This document shows, in pieces, positions 1 through 8,540 of a stretch of DNA of 33,455 nucleotides (position 1 is its first letter; each line of letters begins with the position of its first letter). The notes below the pieces were generated by a model. That model did no database searches. It worked only from the letters and a program-made list of their open reading frames with translations, and was not told where the DNA came from. A program made the position numbers and the translations under genes. Origin of the DNA: CAZILN01 sp964540005 (GTDB lineage Bacteria; Bacteroidota; Bacteroidia; Bacteroidales; SM23-62); the NCBI GenBank assembly GCA_964540005.1, contig CAZILN010000175.1, positions 1 to 33,455 of the forward strand, given 5' to 3'.

Positions 1-1
1 C

Positions 2-2206
2 ATTATAATGGTAGGGGACAGCCTTGCTGCCCTGCAGTACCTGGCTCAGATCCACAGGGCCAATCATAACTGTGAGGTCATCGGTATCACCGGATCGAAC
101 GGTAAAACAGTAGTCAAGGAATGGTTGTTTCAGTTGTTAAGGCAGGAAAGGAACCTGGTCAGGAGCCCTAAGAGCTATAACTCCCAGGTGGGGGTACCGC
201 TCTCCGTTCTTATGCTTGGAAATCAGCATGATATGGCTTTATTTGAAGCGGGTATCTCAGAACCGGGTGAAATGGATAACTTACAGGAAATAATAGATCC
301 TGATATAGGCATAATGACAAATATTGGGGAGGCTCACCAGGAAAATTTCAGCAGCCTTGAACAAAAGATCAGGGAAAAGATAATACTCTTCACTGCCAGC
401 CATACCATAATATATTCTGCAGATTATGAACTGCTTGACACTGTCATCAGGGAGACCTACCCTGACAGGGAGCTGTTCAGCTGGTCACGCAACAGACCAG
501 CCACTGTTCAGATCAGAAAAATTTCTGCAGGCCGGGACCATACCGTTGTCAGCCTGGTTTATGAAGACCACCCCATGGACCTGGACATCCCTTTTACAGA
601 TCTTGCTTCCCTTGAAAATGCCGTCACATGCATTTGCGTATTGCTCTACCTGGGCCACAGCCAGTCAAACATCCAGCAGGGATTGTCGGCACTCAGTCCT
701 GTGGCCATGCGGCTGGAACTGGTAAATGGGAAAAATGGCTGTACCCTTATTAACGACAGTTACAACTCGGATCTGCATTCATTATCCATAGCACTCGACT
801 ATCTGAACCAGCAAAATCAGCATGAAGCTAAAAGGCTCATACTTTCTGACATACAGCAATCAGGCAGGGAGGAGGCCGCACTGTACTCCGAAGTAGCTGA
901 CCTGCTGCGGACAAAGGGCATAAAAAGATTTATCGGAGTGGGTGATGAATTAAGCAGGTACAGTGCACTCTTCCCGGCCGGATCAGCCTTCTTTCAATCG
1001 ACGGAGGACTTTCTGACCAGCCGTGAAGAAATGAGGTTTGATCATGAGGCCATCCTGATAAAGGGATCAAGGCGGTATGAGTTTGAACGGATTGTAAGGA
1101 TTCTGGAAGAGAAACTTCACCGGACAGTTATGGAAGTTGACCTGGAAGCAATGGTACACAACCTTAACCTGTACCGGTCCATGCTACGCAGGGATACAGC
1201 CATCATGGTTATGGTAAAGGCCCTCTCCTACGGAAGCGGATCCTGGGAAATTGCCAATGTGCTGCAGTATCAGAAAGTAGATTACCTCTGTGTGGCATAC
1301 ACAGATGAGGCTGTGGTCTTAAGAAGGGCAGGGATTAAGCTTCCCATTATGGTTATGAATCCTGAATTATCCGGGTTTGAGGAATTTATTGAATACGGCC
1401 TGGAACCGGAAATTTACAGTTTCAGGTCCCTGCACAGGATCGCGGAACTGATCAACCGGAGGGAGCATGAAAACATAAGGATACATATAAAACTGGAAAC
1501 AGGCATGAACAGGCTTGGCTTTACTGCAGAGCAGATCCAGGCTTTGATAACTTACCTGAAGGACCATCCGGCCATAGAGATCCGTTCAGTCTTTTCACAC
1601 CTGGCTGCTTCTGATGATCCGGGTCTGGATGCATTCACCCATTCCCAGCTTCAGGCATTTGAACAGCTGAGCGGGCAAATAGTCAGGGAATTTGGCTATC
1701 CCATTTTACGTCATATTTTAAATACCGGCGGCATTGAAAGGTTTCCTGAAGGGCAGTATGATATGGTCCGCCTGGGTATAGGCCTGTACGGGATAAGCGG
1801 CCGGCTCTCGGATAAGCTGATGCCGGTAAATATGCTGAAATCGGTACTTTCACAGATCAGGCTGGTCAAGCCTGGAGAGTCGGTTGGATATAACAGATCG
1901 TTCATCGCAGATCGCGAAACCAGGATAGGTATCGTACCCATTGGTTATGCAGACGGATTAAGCAGGAAACTGGGACAGGGAAAGGGAGCCCTGCAGGTAA
2001 ACGGCAAATGGGCTCCTGTTATAGGGAATGTGTGTATGGATATGTGTATGCTGGACCTCTCAGGTATTACAGCCGAAGAAGGAGACGGGGTGGTCATTTT
2101 CCACGATGCCGTCACCCTGAGGAGACTGGCTGAAACATCGGAGACCATACCCTATGAGGTTCTGGCCAGGATCTCAGAAAGGGTGAAACGTATATATTAC
2201 CACTAA
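2..2206 (+). CDS. murF-alr: Bifunctional MurF / alanine racemase fusion, 5' end missing
   Basis: This protein combines two peptidoglycan-precursor enzymes. MurF adds D-Ala-D-Ala to the UDP-MurNAc-tripeptide, and alanine racemase (Alr) makes D-Ala from L-Ala. The reading frame is open to the left edge, so the N-terminal part of MurF lies outside the window. Numbering from the first visible Met, the MurF P-loop GSNGKT is at 29-34 and the motif NDSYNSD follows in the central domain. The racemase half begins near residue 375 (EVDLEAMVHNL). Its PLP lysine is K404 in MVKALSYGSG, followed by GYADGLSR and GNVCMDMCMLDLS near the C-terminus. The fusion is typical of Bacteroidota, where it is roughly 800 residues long, so about 90 residues are probably missing. 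The next gene starts 9 bases after the stop, which suggests co-transcription. The family assignment is secure; only the true start is unknown. Confidence 0.95.
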   Translation: MIMVGDSLAALQYLAQIHRANHNCEVIGITGSNGKTVVKEWLFQLLRQERNLVRSPKSYNSQVGVPLSVLMLGNQHDMALFEAGISEPGEMDNLQEIIDPDIGIMTNIGEAHQENFSSLEQKIREKIILFTASHTIIYSADYELLDTVIRETYPDRELFSWSRNRPATVQIRKISAGRDHTVVSLVYEDHPMDLDIPFTDLASLENAVTCICVLLYLGHSQSNIQQGLSALSPVAMRLELVNGKNGCTLINDSYNSDLHSLSIALDYLNQQNQHEAKRLILSDIQQSGREEAALYSEVADLLRTKGIKRFIGVGDELSRYSALFPAGSAFFQSTEDFLTSREEMRFDHEAILIKGSRRYEFERIVRILEEKLHRTVMEVDLEAMVHNLNLYRSMLRRDTAIMVMVKALSYGSGSWEIANVLQYQKVDYLCVAYTDEAVVLRRAGIKLPIMVMNPELSGFEEFIEYGLEPEIYSFRSLHRIAELINRREHENIRIHIKLETGMNRLGFTAEQIQALITYLKDHPAIEIRSVFSHLAASDDPGLDAFTHSQLQAFEQLSGQIVREFGYPILRHILNTGGIERFPEGQYDMVRLGIGLYGISGRLSDKLMPVNMLKSVLSQIRLVKPGESVGYNRSFIADRETRIGIVPIGYADGLSRKLGQGKGALQVNGKWAPVIGNVCMDMCMLDLSGITAEEGDGVVIFHDAVTLRRLAETSETIPYEVLARISERVKRIYYH

Positions 2207-2215
2207 AAAGGGATT

Positions 2216-2995
2216 ATGCCACAATTATCAGTAGTGATTATTGCTTTCAACGAAGAGCTTCACATCGGAAACTGCCTGGATTCGGTGAAAGGAATTGCAG
2301 ACGAGATTGTGGTCGTGGATTCATTTTCTACCGATAAAACAGCAGATATCTGTGCACAGCATGGTGCAAGGTTCATTCAACATAAGTTTGAAGGCCATAT
2401 TGAGCAGAAGAATTATGCCCTTGACCAGGCATCTTATAAACATGTTTTATGCATGGATGCGGATGAGGCACTTTCTGCTGAACTGCGGGAATCCATCCTG
2501 GAGGTTAAAAATGACTGGAGACATTCAGCCTATTGTTTCAGCCGGCTGACCTGGTATTGCGGGAAATGGATCAGGCATTCAACCTGGTACCCTTCAAGGA
2601 AAATTCGCCTGGTAGAACGAGCATCAGCGCGATGGGAGGGAATCAATCCCCATGATCATCTCAGTCTTTCTGAGGGTGCCAGCCTTGCCAGGCTGCATGG
2701 GGACCTGCTCCATTATTCCTATGGAACCGTTGCTGAACACCGCCTGAAGGTCCGGGTATATGCCGACCTGGCTTCAAAAGCCTATTTTAAGGCAGGCCGG
2801 TCATCCAACCTGTTCAGGATAATAGTAAATCCTATCTGGAGATTTTTAAGAGAATACGTTTTTCATCTGGGCATACTCGATGGGTACTATGGCCTGGTTA
2901 TAGCCATCCTATGTGCACAGGAGACCTATCTTAAATACATTTTGCTCAGGGATATTAAAAAGCAGGGTGGGGTGCCCACTCAGGAAGAATCCTGA
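2216..2995 (+). CDS. GT2 family glycosyltransferase, WaaE/KdtX-like
   Basis: This is a 259-residue cytoplasmic or membrane-associated glycosyltransferase of the GT-A fold. The N-terminus LSVVIIAFNEE is the usual GT2 nucleotide-binding strand, EIVVVDSFSTDKT follows, and the DxD metal-binding motif is in CMDADEA near residue 80. The C-terminal third carries a basic amphipathic or membrane-associated segment. Length and sequence match the WaaE/KdtX branch, which adds sugars to the lipopolysaccharide core. The sugar and acceptor cannot be read from the sequence. It starts just after murF-alr and its 3' end overlaps the convergent acyltransferase gene by 16 bases. The neighbour is a lipid A-type acyltransferase, which fits a role in outer-membrane glycolipid assembly (inference). 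Confidence 0.88.
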   Translation: MPQLSVVIIAFNEELHIGNCLDSVKGIADEIVVVDSFSTDKTADICAQHGARFIQHKFEGHIEQKNYALDQASYKHVLCMDADEALSAELRESILEVKNDWRHSAYCFSRLTWYCGKWIRHSTWYPSRKIRLVERASARWEGINPHDHLSLSEGASLARLHGDLLHYSYGTVAEHRLKVRVYADLASKAYFKAGRSSNLFRIIVNPIWRFLREYVFHLGILDGYYGLVIAILCAQETYLKYILLRDIKKQGGVPTQEES

Positions 2996-3891
2996 TCAGC
3001 CTTCCTGCCTTCAATTTCCTCCCTGGAGAATTTCCATCTCTTATGTGACCATAGATAGAGCTCGGGTTGTTCACTGATCAGCTTTTCAAGAAGATTAAAA
3101 TAAGTTTCTATTATCTCATGCCGGCCGGTGGTCCCCGGATCATCTGTGATCTCAACAAATTCAATTTGGTAATGACCTCTTTTCAGTTGCCGAGTATTCA
3201 TGAATACTGCAACCTGTCCGGTTCTCCTGGCAATTTTTTCAGGACCCAGAAATACCGGGGTGTCCTGGTTCAGGAAGGTGATCCAGTGCTGAATGTTATT
3301 CGGGAGGGGTCTCTGGTCGGCAAGCATCAGGCTGAGATAGGGGATCTTATTTCTCTCATATTCAAGTATGGTCCGGAATGATCTCTCGGAAGGTACATGA
3401 ACGGAGTTCTTATGTTCCCTCACTCTTTCAATCCACCGGTTGAAATATTTGTTATGCAAGGGTTTGTATATGATGAGTACTGTGTATGGACAAATTCTTA
3501 TGTACCCGGTTCCGAACCATTCCCAGTTGCCATAGTGGCCGAAGACAAGCATGACATTCTTTCTGCTCTTGTACAGCTCCTCAATCAGTTCCGGGTTTTT
3601 TACGGTATACCTTTTTGCCAGTTTCTCATAGGGCCAGTGCAGGCTGGTAAACGATTCCAGGAATACATCGCAGAAAAAATGATAGAATTTCTTTACCAGG
3701 ATGGTTACTTCCTTTTCACTTTTTTCAGGGAAAGACCTTGAGATATTGCGGTATACCGTTTCTTTTCTATACCCTGCCAGGTAGTAGATTATGAAATATA
3801 AAAAGTCGGAAAAGACATACACTGCTTTTGCAGGGAGCTTTGACAGTATCCATATTAAGGAATATACTATGGCAAACAGGATAAAATCCAT
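2980..3891 (-). CDS. LpxL/HtrB-like lysophospholipid acyltransferase
   Basis: This 303-residue inner-membrane acyltransferase belongs to the lipid A biosynthesis family (LpxL/HtrB/WaaM). A hydrophobic N-terminus (about residues 4-40) anchors it. The catalytic HX4(D/E) motif is seen as H119-YGNW-E124 in FGHYGNWEW. The later segment ADQRPLPNN corresponds to the family's second conserved block. The family transfers acyl chains to lipid A precursors; some Bacteroidota members may act on ornithine or other aminolipids, so the substrate is not certain. The gene converges on the GT2 gene with a 16-base overlap and lies 34 bases downstream of the Crp/Fnr gene on the same strand, so it may be read from the same transcript. 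Confidence 0.88.
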   Translation of the reverse strand: MDFILFAIVYSLIWILSKLPAKAVYVFSDFLYFIIYYLAGYRKETVYRNISRSFPEKSEKEVTILVKKFYHFFCDVFLESFTSLHWPYEKLAKRYTVKNPELIEELYKSRKNVMLVFGHYGNWEWFGTGYIRICPYTVLIIYKPLHNKYFNRWIERVREHKNSVHVPSERSFRTILEYERNKIPYLSLMLADQRPLPNNIQHWITFLNQDTPVFLGPEKIARRTGQVAVFMNTRQLKRGHYQIEFVEITDDPGTTGRHEIIETYFNLLEKLISEQPELYLWSHKRWKFSREEIEGRKADQDSS

Positions 3892-3925
3892 CCGGTGGCA
3901 GATTGCATTTCAGTCCGCGTGATAT

Positions 3926-4627
3926 TTAACCCAATTCACTGATCCTCTCAAGTTTCTGAAGATCCAGAATTTTAATTTTTCGGCCGTCAATGCCGATAAC
4001 GGCTTCACCCGCAAAGGTGGAAAGGGTCCGGATGGCATTGGAAGTGGTCATGTTGGAAAGATTGGCGATGTCTTCTCTCGAAAGGTAGATCTTAATGGTG
4101 GATTGGTCCTCTTCAAATCCATAGGTGTCTTTGAGGAAGATCAGGGATTCGGCAAGTCGTCCGCGTATGTGTTTCTGAGTCAGTGTAACAGTCCGGTTAT
4201 TGGAAAAACCCAGCTCGCTGGCAAATGATTTGATGATACTCAGAGACAGCTCCGGGTTGCTGCGAAGCAGCCTGTAAATAGTATCCCTGTTGATAATGGA
4301 GATGACGGAGTCTTCTATGGCTACAGCCGTTGCCGAGTGATTCTCCTCGGCGAAAAGTGCCCTGTATCCGATGAATCCAATCGGTTTAGCCATTCTTACG
4401 ATCTGTTCTCTTCCTCCCACACCTTCCTTGAAAACCTTTACTTTTCCCTCCGACAGACAAATAAGGCCGATGGGTTTATCCCCTTCCTTAAAAATGATTT
4501 CTCCCTTTTTGTAACTCTGACAGGCAAAATTCTTTTTCAGCAGTTCAGTTTCTTCGGGAGTAAGTACACTGAACACTGACATCTGGTCTTCAATGCAATT
4601 GTTAAAATTTTTTACCTTTTCAGACAT
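3926..4627 (-). CDS. Crp/Fnr family transcriptional regulator
   Basis: This 233-residue DNA-binding protein has an N-terminal cyclic-nucleotide-binding-type beta-roll (about residues 20-140, with YKKGEIIFKEGDKPIGLICL and the SEGKVKVFKEG strand pair). A long dimer helix follows, then a C-terminal winged helix (LSREDIANLSNMTTSNAIRTL, quoted here as two joined helices around residues 180-205). The first half has one cysteine near residue 11 but no Fnr-type cluster of cysteines, so an iron-sulphur sensor is unlikely. The ligand cannot be told. The recognition helix reads TTSNAIRTLS rather than the usual xxExVSR, so target specificity is not predictable. It sits between nadE and the acyltransferase gene, all on the minus strand, with a -7-like box just upstream. 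Confidence 0.9.
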   Translation of the reverse strand: MSEKVKNFNNCIEDQMSVFSVLTPEETELLKKNFACQSYKKGEIIFKEGDKPIGLICLSEGKVKVFKEGVGGREQIVRMAKPIGFIGYRALFAEENHSATAVAIEDSVISIINRDTIYRLLRSNPELSLSIIKSFASELGFSNNRTVTLTQKHIRGRLAESLIFLKDTYGFEEDQSTIKIYLSREDIANLSNMTTSNAIRTLSTFAGEAVIGIDGRKIKILDLQKLERISELG

Positions 4628-4660
4628 GGCCGATCATTCATGATTGTGTTGTAGAACATG

Positions 4661-4668
4661 CAAATCTA
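4661..4668 (-). promoter_or_regulatory. -7-like box upstream of the Crp/Fnr gene
   Basis: On the minus strand the bases read TAGATTTG, a full match to the Bacteroidota -7 consensus TAnnTTTG, 34 bases before the start codon. The only TTG-like element upstream (ATTG at 4683-4686) is 14 bases away, shorter than the usual 17-23. The -33 part is therefore unconvincing and the call is tentative. Confidence 0.3.
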
Positions 4669-4683
4669 TAAAATATTCTTGAC

Positions 4684-4728
4684 AATGCCGCCTGGTATGA
4701 TCAATGATATTTCGCAACAAGCGGCATT
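4684..4728 (-). terminator. Inverted repeat across the nadE stop codon
   Basis: AATGCCGC (4684-4691) and GCGGCATT (4721-4728) form a perfect 8-base inverted repeat with a 29-base loop that contains the nadE stop. On the minus strand it is followed by an A/T-rich stretch but not by a clean T-run. It could be a weak terminator or attenuator between nadE and the Crp/Fnr gene. The loop is long, so confidence is low. Confidence 0.3.
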
Positions 4729-6359
4729 CGGCGTCCCGCACCGAATGCTTTTGTGGATATCCTCAATATGGGGGGAGTCTGGTATCTCTTGTACTCATTC
4801 TGATTTACCATCCGTATGATCTTTTCTACCAGCGGGGCGTCAAAACCTGCAGCAATGATAGTTTCAACATCTTTTTGCTGTTCGATATAGGCATAGAGGA
4901 TATCGTCGAGCAGGTCATATTCAGGCAGGCTGTCCGTATCCTTCTGATCGGGTTTTAATTCAGCCGAGGGAGGCTTTCCTATAATGTTCCCGGGGATGAT
5001 CTCCTCATCCCGGTTAATATACGCAGCCAGTTTATACACATCGGTCTTATATACATCTCCCAGCACCGATAATCCTCCGGTCATATCTCCATACAGGGTG
5101 CCATAGCCCACTGCTGCTTCACTTTTATTACTTGTATTAAGCAAAATATGCCCGAATTTATTGGAGTAGGCCATCAGGATGCACCCCCTGATCCTTGACT
5201 GCATATTCTCTTCGGTAATATCTTCTTCCCTTCCCTTGAAAAGGGGGTTGAGGGCTGACCGGAATTCATTGAAAACATCCTGAATACTAATGATATCAAA
5301 ACCAGTTCCCAGTTTTTCGCACAGCAGCCGGGCATCTTTTATTGAATGATCCGATGAGTATTGGGAGGGCAGCAGGAGGGTATGAACGTTCTTACTTCCG
5401 AGAGCTTCAGCAGCTATTACCAGTGTGACGGCAGAATCAATACCTCCTGAGAGTCCCAGCATAGCCCTTCGGAACCCCGTTTTCCGGAAATAATCCCTGA
5501 CACCCAGAACCAGGGCTTCATAGATATGAGCAATGCGCCTGTCACTATCTGCAGGAGTCTTTGCCTTCTCCGGTTTTTCTAATTCATCCAGGTCAAAACT
5601 GAAGATGGATTCACGGAAGGCATCCAGCTCATAACATACATTCCCCTGTCTGTCAAGGATCAGTGAGCCCCCTTCAAAAATCAGTTCTGTTTGCGCCCCG
5701 ACCTGGTTTACATAAATGATGGGGATACTGCTGGCACGTGCATTTTCAGTGAATATCTGCCGTTTTACTTCCATCCTGTTGTGAGCAAAGGGTGAGGCGG
5801 CGATGTTAATCAGTAAATCAGGATCCAGTTTCATTAACTCGGTTACCGGGTTGATGGCATACATTCTCCGGTTTGTGAAATGGCTTTCCATGGGCTGGTC
5901 GAACCAGAGATCTTCACATATGGTCACGGCTATCTTCTTTCCCATGAAATCAAGCAAACTGAATTCCCTGTTTGGCTCAAAGTGCCGGTATTCATCAAAA
6001 ATATCATAGGTAGGTAACAGGGTTTTGTGAAAAACCCGGCGGACTTCCCCCCTGTGGAGAAAGCAGGCTGAATTGAACAGGTTCTTCCCGGAAGGATTAT
6101 TATTCAGAGTAGGGGTTCCGATCAGCACACCTGTATCGCCTGTTTCAGCGGCCAGGTGCTGTATTGCTTCATTACAGGAATTAATAAAAGACTTATGTTC
6201 CAGAAGATCCAGTGGGGGATAACCACATACGGCAAGTTCTGAAAATATTAGCAGGTCACAGTTATTCTGACCGGCCTTCCGGATCTCGGCAGATATCCTG
6301 GAAATATTTTCCGTAAAATTACCGATATGATAATTCAGCTGAGCTACGGTAATTATCAT
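4701..6359 (-). CDS. nadE: Glutamine-hydrolysing NAD+ synthetase
   Basis: This 552-residue two-domain enzyme makes NAD+ from deamido-NAD+, ATP and glutamine in the cytoplasm. The N-terminal nitrilase-type glutaminase domain (residues 1 to about 260) has its full catalytic triad: E41 in FSELAVCGYPP, K112 in FHKTLLP and C148 in VTICEDLWF. The C-terminal synthetase domain carries the PP-loop SGGIDSA at 304-310 and SNKSEAAVGYGTLYGDM further on. The length is typical of glutamine-dependent NadE. In Bacteroidota nadE is often found next to gldB, and here gldB is two genes away with one outer-membrane protein gene between them. The start ATG at 6359 gives MIITVAQLNYHIGN, the normal N-terminus for this family. 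Confidence 0.96.
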   Translation of the reverse strand: MIITVAQLNYHIGNFTENISRISAEIRKAGQNNCDLLIFSELAVCGYPPLDLLEHKSFINSCNEAIQHLAAETGDTGVLIGTPTLNNNPSGKNLFNSACFLHRGEVRRVFHKTLLPTYDIFDEYRHFEPNREFSLLDFMGKKIAVTICEDLWFDQPMESHFTNRRMYAINPVTELMKLDPDLLINIAASPFAHNRMEVKRQIFTENARASSIPIIYVNQVGAQTELIFEGGSLILDRQGNVCYELDAFRESIFSFDLDELEKPEKAKTPADSDRRIAHIYEALVLGVRDYFRKTGFRRAMLGLSGGIDSAVTLVIAAEALGSKNVHTLLLPSQYSSDHSIKDARLLCEKLGTGFDIISIQDVFNEFRSALNPLFKGREEDITEENMQSRIRGCILMAYSNKFGHILLNTSNKSEAAVGYGTLYGDMTGGLSVLGDVYKTDVYKLAAYINRDEEIIPGNIIGKPPSAELKPDQKDTDSLPEYDLLDDILYAYIEQQKDVETIIAAGFDAPLVEKIIRMVNQNEYKRYQTPPILRISTKAFGAGRRMPLVAKYH

Positions 6360-6397
6360 CCTGGTTTTGTTAACTCCGGGTTTTTCTCATGTTTGTT

Positions 6398-7069
6398 TCA
6401 GAACCGGATTCCCAGGCGTAAAGATACTGAACTTAGTGTTGCTTTGTAATCTTTTGTCTGTGTTATATCCAAAAAACCAGAATTATAATAGACGCCAAAA
6501 ATAACAGCCGTATTTCCTCCCAGTGAATATTCAATACCTCCGCCGATGAAATAGGACATGTTAAAAATGTTAACGGCATCACTGATATTTTCATTATCAT
6601 AACTCAGGTTATCCGACAATCCGTCAGCAGCAGCTTTGATATTTATATGAGTATTGATACCCGGGTGAGCCCAGAAACTGATGTATCCTATCTGGTTGGA
6701 ATTCAGTTTCAGGCTCAGCGGAATGTTAATATACTGAAGCTTATAGGAAAGGATGGAACTGGCAGGGAGCCAGGCATCCTCTTCCTCGTAGTTAAAATCA
6801 AACAGGGTTGAATCCTCGTAAAACAAGGCTCCTCCGGTATTCCAGATAGATATCCCGGTTGAAAAAGCATAGTTCTCGGTAAAATACTTATCCATTACCA
6901 GGCCGGTATTGAATCCGATCCTTGATTCATCCCTTATTATAACCTTGGTATCTGCCGTCAGCCAGGATACCTGAGGCTCAAAGAACATACTGAAGCTGAT
7001 TCCCTGCGATTTCACGGAGATTACGCTCAATAGCAATAGTCCGGTTAAAATATACTTCTTCATGATCAT
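6398..7069 (-). CDS. Small outer-membrane beta-barrel protein, PorT-like
   Basis: This is a 223-residue exported protein. The signal peptide MKKYILTGLLLLSVISVKSQ is followed by alternating hydrophobic and aromatic strands and ends in LRLGIRF, a typical outer-membrane barrel C-terminus. Size and pattern fit the Bacteroidota PorT-like outer-membrane beta-barrel family (8-10 strands). Two in-frame ATGs lie 6 bases apart (7069 and 7063); the second gives the cleaner signal peptide. No specific function can be assigned. The name PorT-like refers to the fold, not to proven involvement in type IX secretion. It stands 38 bases upstream of nadE on the same strand and is divergent from gldB. Confidence 0.75.
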   Translation of the reverse strand: MIMKKYILTGLLLLSVISVKSQGISFSMFFEPQVSWLTADTKVIIRDESRIGFNTGLVMDKYFTENYAFSTGISIWNTGGALFYEDSTLFDFNYEEEDAWLPASSILSYKLQYINIPLSLKLNSNQIGYISFWAHPGINTHINIKAAADGLSDNLSYDNENISDAVNIFNMSYFIGGGIEYSLGGNTAVIFGVYYNSGFLDITQTKDYKATLSSVSLRLGIRF

Positions 7070-7095
7070 ATAGATTTATTGTTACATTATTAGCA

Positions 7096-7103
7096 TATAT
7101 TTG
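7096..7103 (+). promoter_or_regulatory. -7-like box upstream of gldB
   Basis: TATATTTG matches the Bacteroidota -7 consensus TAnnTTTG and lies 84 bases before the gldB start. The nearest upstream TTG (7079-7081) is only 14 bases away, so the -33 element is doubtful. A second match, TACTTTTG, is present on the minus strand at 7139-7146 and could serve the divergent barrel gene. Confidence 0.25.
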
Positions 7104-7187
7104 TCCAGGTAACCATGCCAATAAGTTCATATCAAATAACAAAAGTAAGATATTAATTAAGTGCATTTCCGCACGAAAGCAGGAGTT

Positions 7188-8195
7188 ATGAAAAACGGAA
7201 TGTTAATAATTATTTCCGGGCTGTTGATCCTGTCCGCCTGCAGGAAGGATCCCTACCCGGCTAAATTCCCTGAAAGCAACCTTGATCTGGAGATCAAAAG
7301 ACTGGAAAGAGACCTGTTTACTCTTGACCTGGATAGCATATCTGAGAAGATCCCCTGGTTTAATGATAAATACGGCGACTTCTTTGACCTCTACAATGTC
7401 AGGATAATTAATATAGGGGGATCAGAAATGGTGACCTATCCGCAGTATCTCACCGTATTCCTGACTGATTACGTTAATAACGAGGTATACCAGGAGACTA
7501 TGGCAGTCTTCCCTGATCTCACCTGGCTCGAAGACCAGCTGAGCAAAGCATTCAGCCATTTTAATTATTATTTCCCAGACAGGCAGATCCCGGCGATTTA
7601 CACGTATATTTCCCGTTTCAACCAGTCAATGGTCATTGCCGACAGCGTACTGGCCATTGGCCTTGACAAGTACCTGGGGACATACTATGAGTATTACCAG
7701 CGGGTTGGATTTCATCAGTACCTGATAAAGAATATGTACCCTGAAAAGATCCTTTCCGATTGCATCAGCAGCTGGTGTCATTCTGAATTCCTGTTCAATG
7801 ACTCGATTGACAATGTCTTGACCAACATGATCTATCACGGGAAATTACTGTACCTGACCAAATCCCTGCTGCCCGGTCATCCTGATCAGTTAATTGCGGG
7901 TTTCACCGATGAGGAATTGCAATTTTGCCGGGTCAATGAAGCCATGATGTGGGAGTATATGATAGAAAACAGGATCCTCTTTATTAGTGACATGTTTACG
8001 ATCAGGAAATTTGTGGATATCGGCCCTTTCACCAGAGACTTCGGCGATGCCTCTCCGGCACGTGCCGCCGTATGGATAGGATGGAGGATTGTTGAACAAT
8101 ATGCTGCCAGGAATCCCGGATTGTCAATGCAGCAGATCATGGATGAAAACGATTACCAGAAGATCCTTACGTTGTCCCGCTACAACCCCTTATAA
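7188..8195 (+). CDS. gldB: Gliding motility-associated lipoprotein GldB
   Basis: This is a 335-residue lipoprotein. The ATG at 7188 is preferred over an upstream GTG at 7161 because AGGAG lies 2 bases before it (7181-7185) and it begins a proper lipoprotein signal, MKNGMLIIISGLLILSAC, with the acylated Cys at 18. The body carries the conserved GldB features LDLEIKRLERDLF, INIGGSEMVTYPQ and VWIGWRIVEQYA. GldB is an essential-for-gliding lipoprotein in Flavobacterium johnsoniae. Homologues also occur in non-gliding Bacteroidota, where its role is unclear, so motility should not be inferred from this gene alone. No gldC follows; the downstream region is non-coding and palindromic. Confidence 0.85.
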   Translation: MKNGMLIIISGLLILSACRKDPYPAKFPESNLDLEIKRLERDLFTLDLDSISEKIPWFNDKYGDFFDLYNVRIINIGGSEMVTYPQYLTVFLTDYVNNEVYQETMAVFPDLTWLEDQLSKAFSHFNYYFPDRQIPAIYTYISRFNQSMVIADSVLAIGLDKYLGTYYEYYQRVGFHQYLIKNMYPEKILSDCISSWCHSEFLFNDSIDNVLTNMIYHGKLLYLTKSLLPGHPDQLIAGFTDEELQFCRVNEAMMWEYMIENRILFISDMFTIRKFVDIGPFTRDFGDASPARAAVWIGWRIVEQYAARNPGLSMQQIMDENDYQKILTLSRYNPL

Positions 8196-8359
8196 TTAAT
8201 AAGGGTATAATATCCTGCCGCAATTCCTGATAATTAATTAGGGTATAGGATATTACGCTACATAACCCTGTGATGTCAGGCGTCATATACTATACCCTAA
8301 TTAGATGATCTGATATTTAACTTCATGAAATCACACACCTGCTTTATACCCTTATTAAT
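8193..8359. repeat. Four-copy inverted/direct repeat cluster (TAATWAGGGTATA)
   Basis: Two forward copies (8193-8209 and 8231-8247, 16 of 17 bases identical) and two reverse copies (8291-8303 and 8344-8359) of one motif are nested. The outer pair 8195-8210 / 8344-8359 is a perfect 16-base inverted repeat. The inner pair 8235-8253 / 8285-8303 matches with one mismatch. An extra 8-base pairing is possible between 8208-8215 and 8248-8255. The first copy begins in the gldB stop codon. The whole lies between convergent genes. Confidence 0.75.
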
Positions 8360-8393
8360 CTACCGCTCAGTAGCTGTCAGCTCAGGTTTAAAT

Positions 8394-8479
8394 GTTATAA
8401 TATCAGGATAAGTAAAATTGTACCTGATGTCACGAAGTTATATAGTACAATTTTACTTATCCTGATTAATTATTATAAC
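8394..8479. repeat. Long perfect hairpin between gldB and ferredoxin
   Basis: Bases 8404-8423 and 8445-8464 are a perfect 20-base inverted repeat with a 21-base loop. After a small asymmetric bulge the stem continues as 8394-8401 with 8472-8479 (8 bases). It lies in the shared 3' region of two convergent genes, so it could act as a bidirectional terminator or transcript-end protector (inference). No coding sequence is seen in 8196-8540 apart from these repeats and the terminator. Confidence 0.75.
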
Positions 8480-8480
8480 A

Positions 8481-8516
8481 TAAAAAACCGCCCTGCTCAT
8501 CAGCACAAGGCGGTTT
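8481..8516 (-). terminator. Rho-independent terminator of the ferredoxin gene
   Basis: Read on the minus strand, AAACCGCC (8509-8516) pairs with GGCGGTTT (8485-8492) and is followed by a run of T residues (8482-8487). TGCT/AGCA adds an upper stem. It lies 25 bases after the ferredoxin stop, as expected for an intrinsic terminator. Confidence 0.85.
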
Positions 8517-8540
8517 ACCTAATTATTTCTGTACCGGATA

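Noticed and set aside
8193..8479. Possible CRISPR array
   Set aside because: The repeats are in both orientations, differ in spacing (38, 54 and about 44 bases) and have no equal-sized spacers; no cas genes are near.
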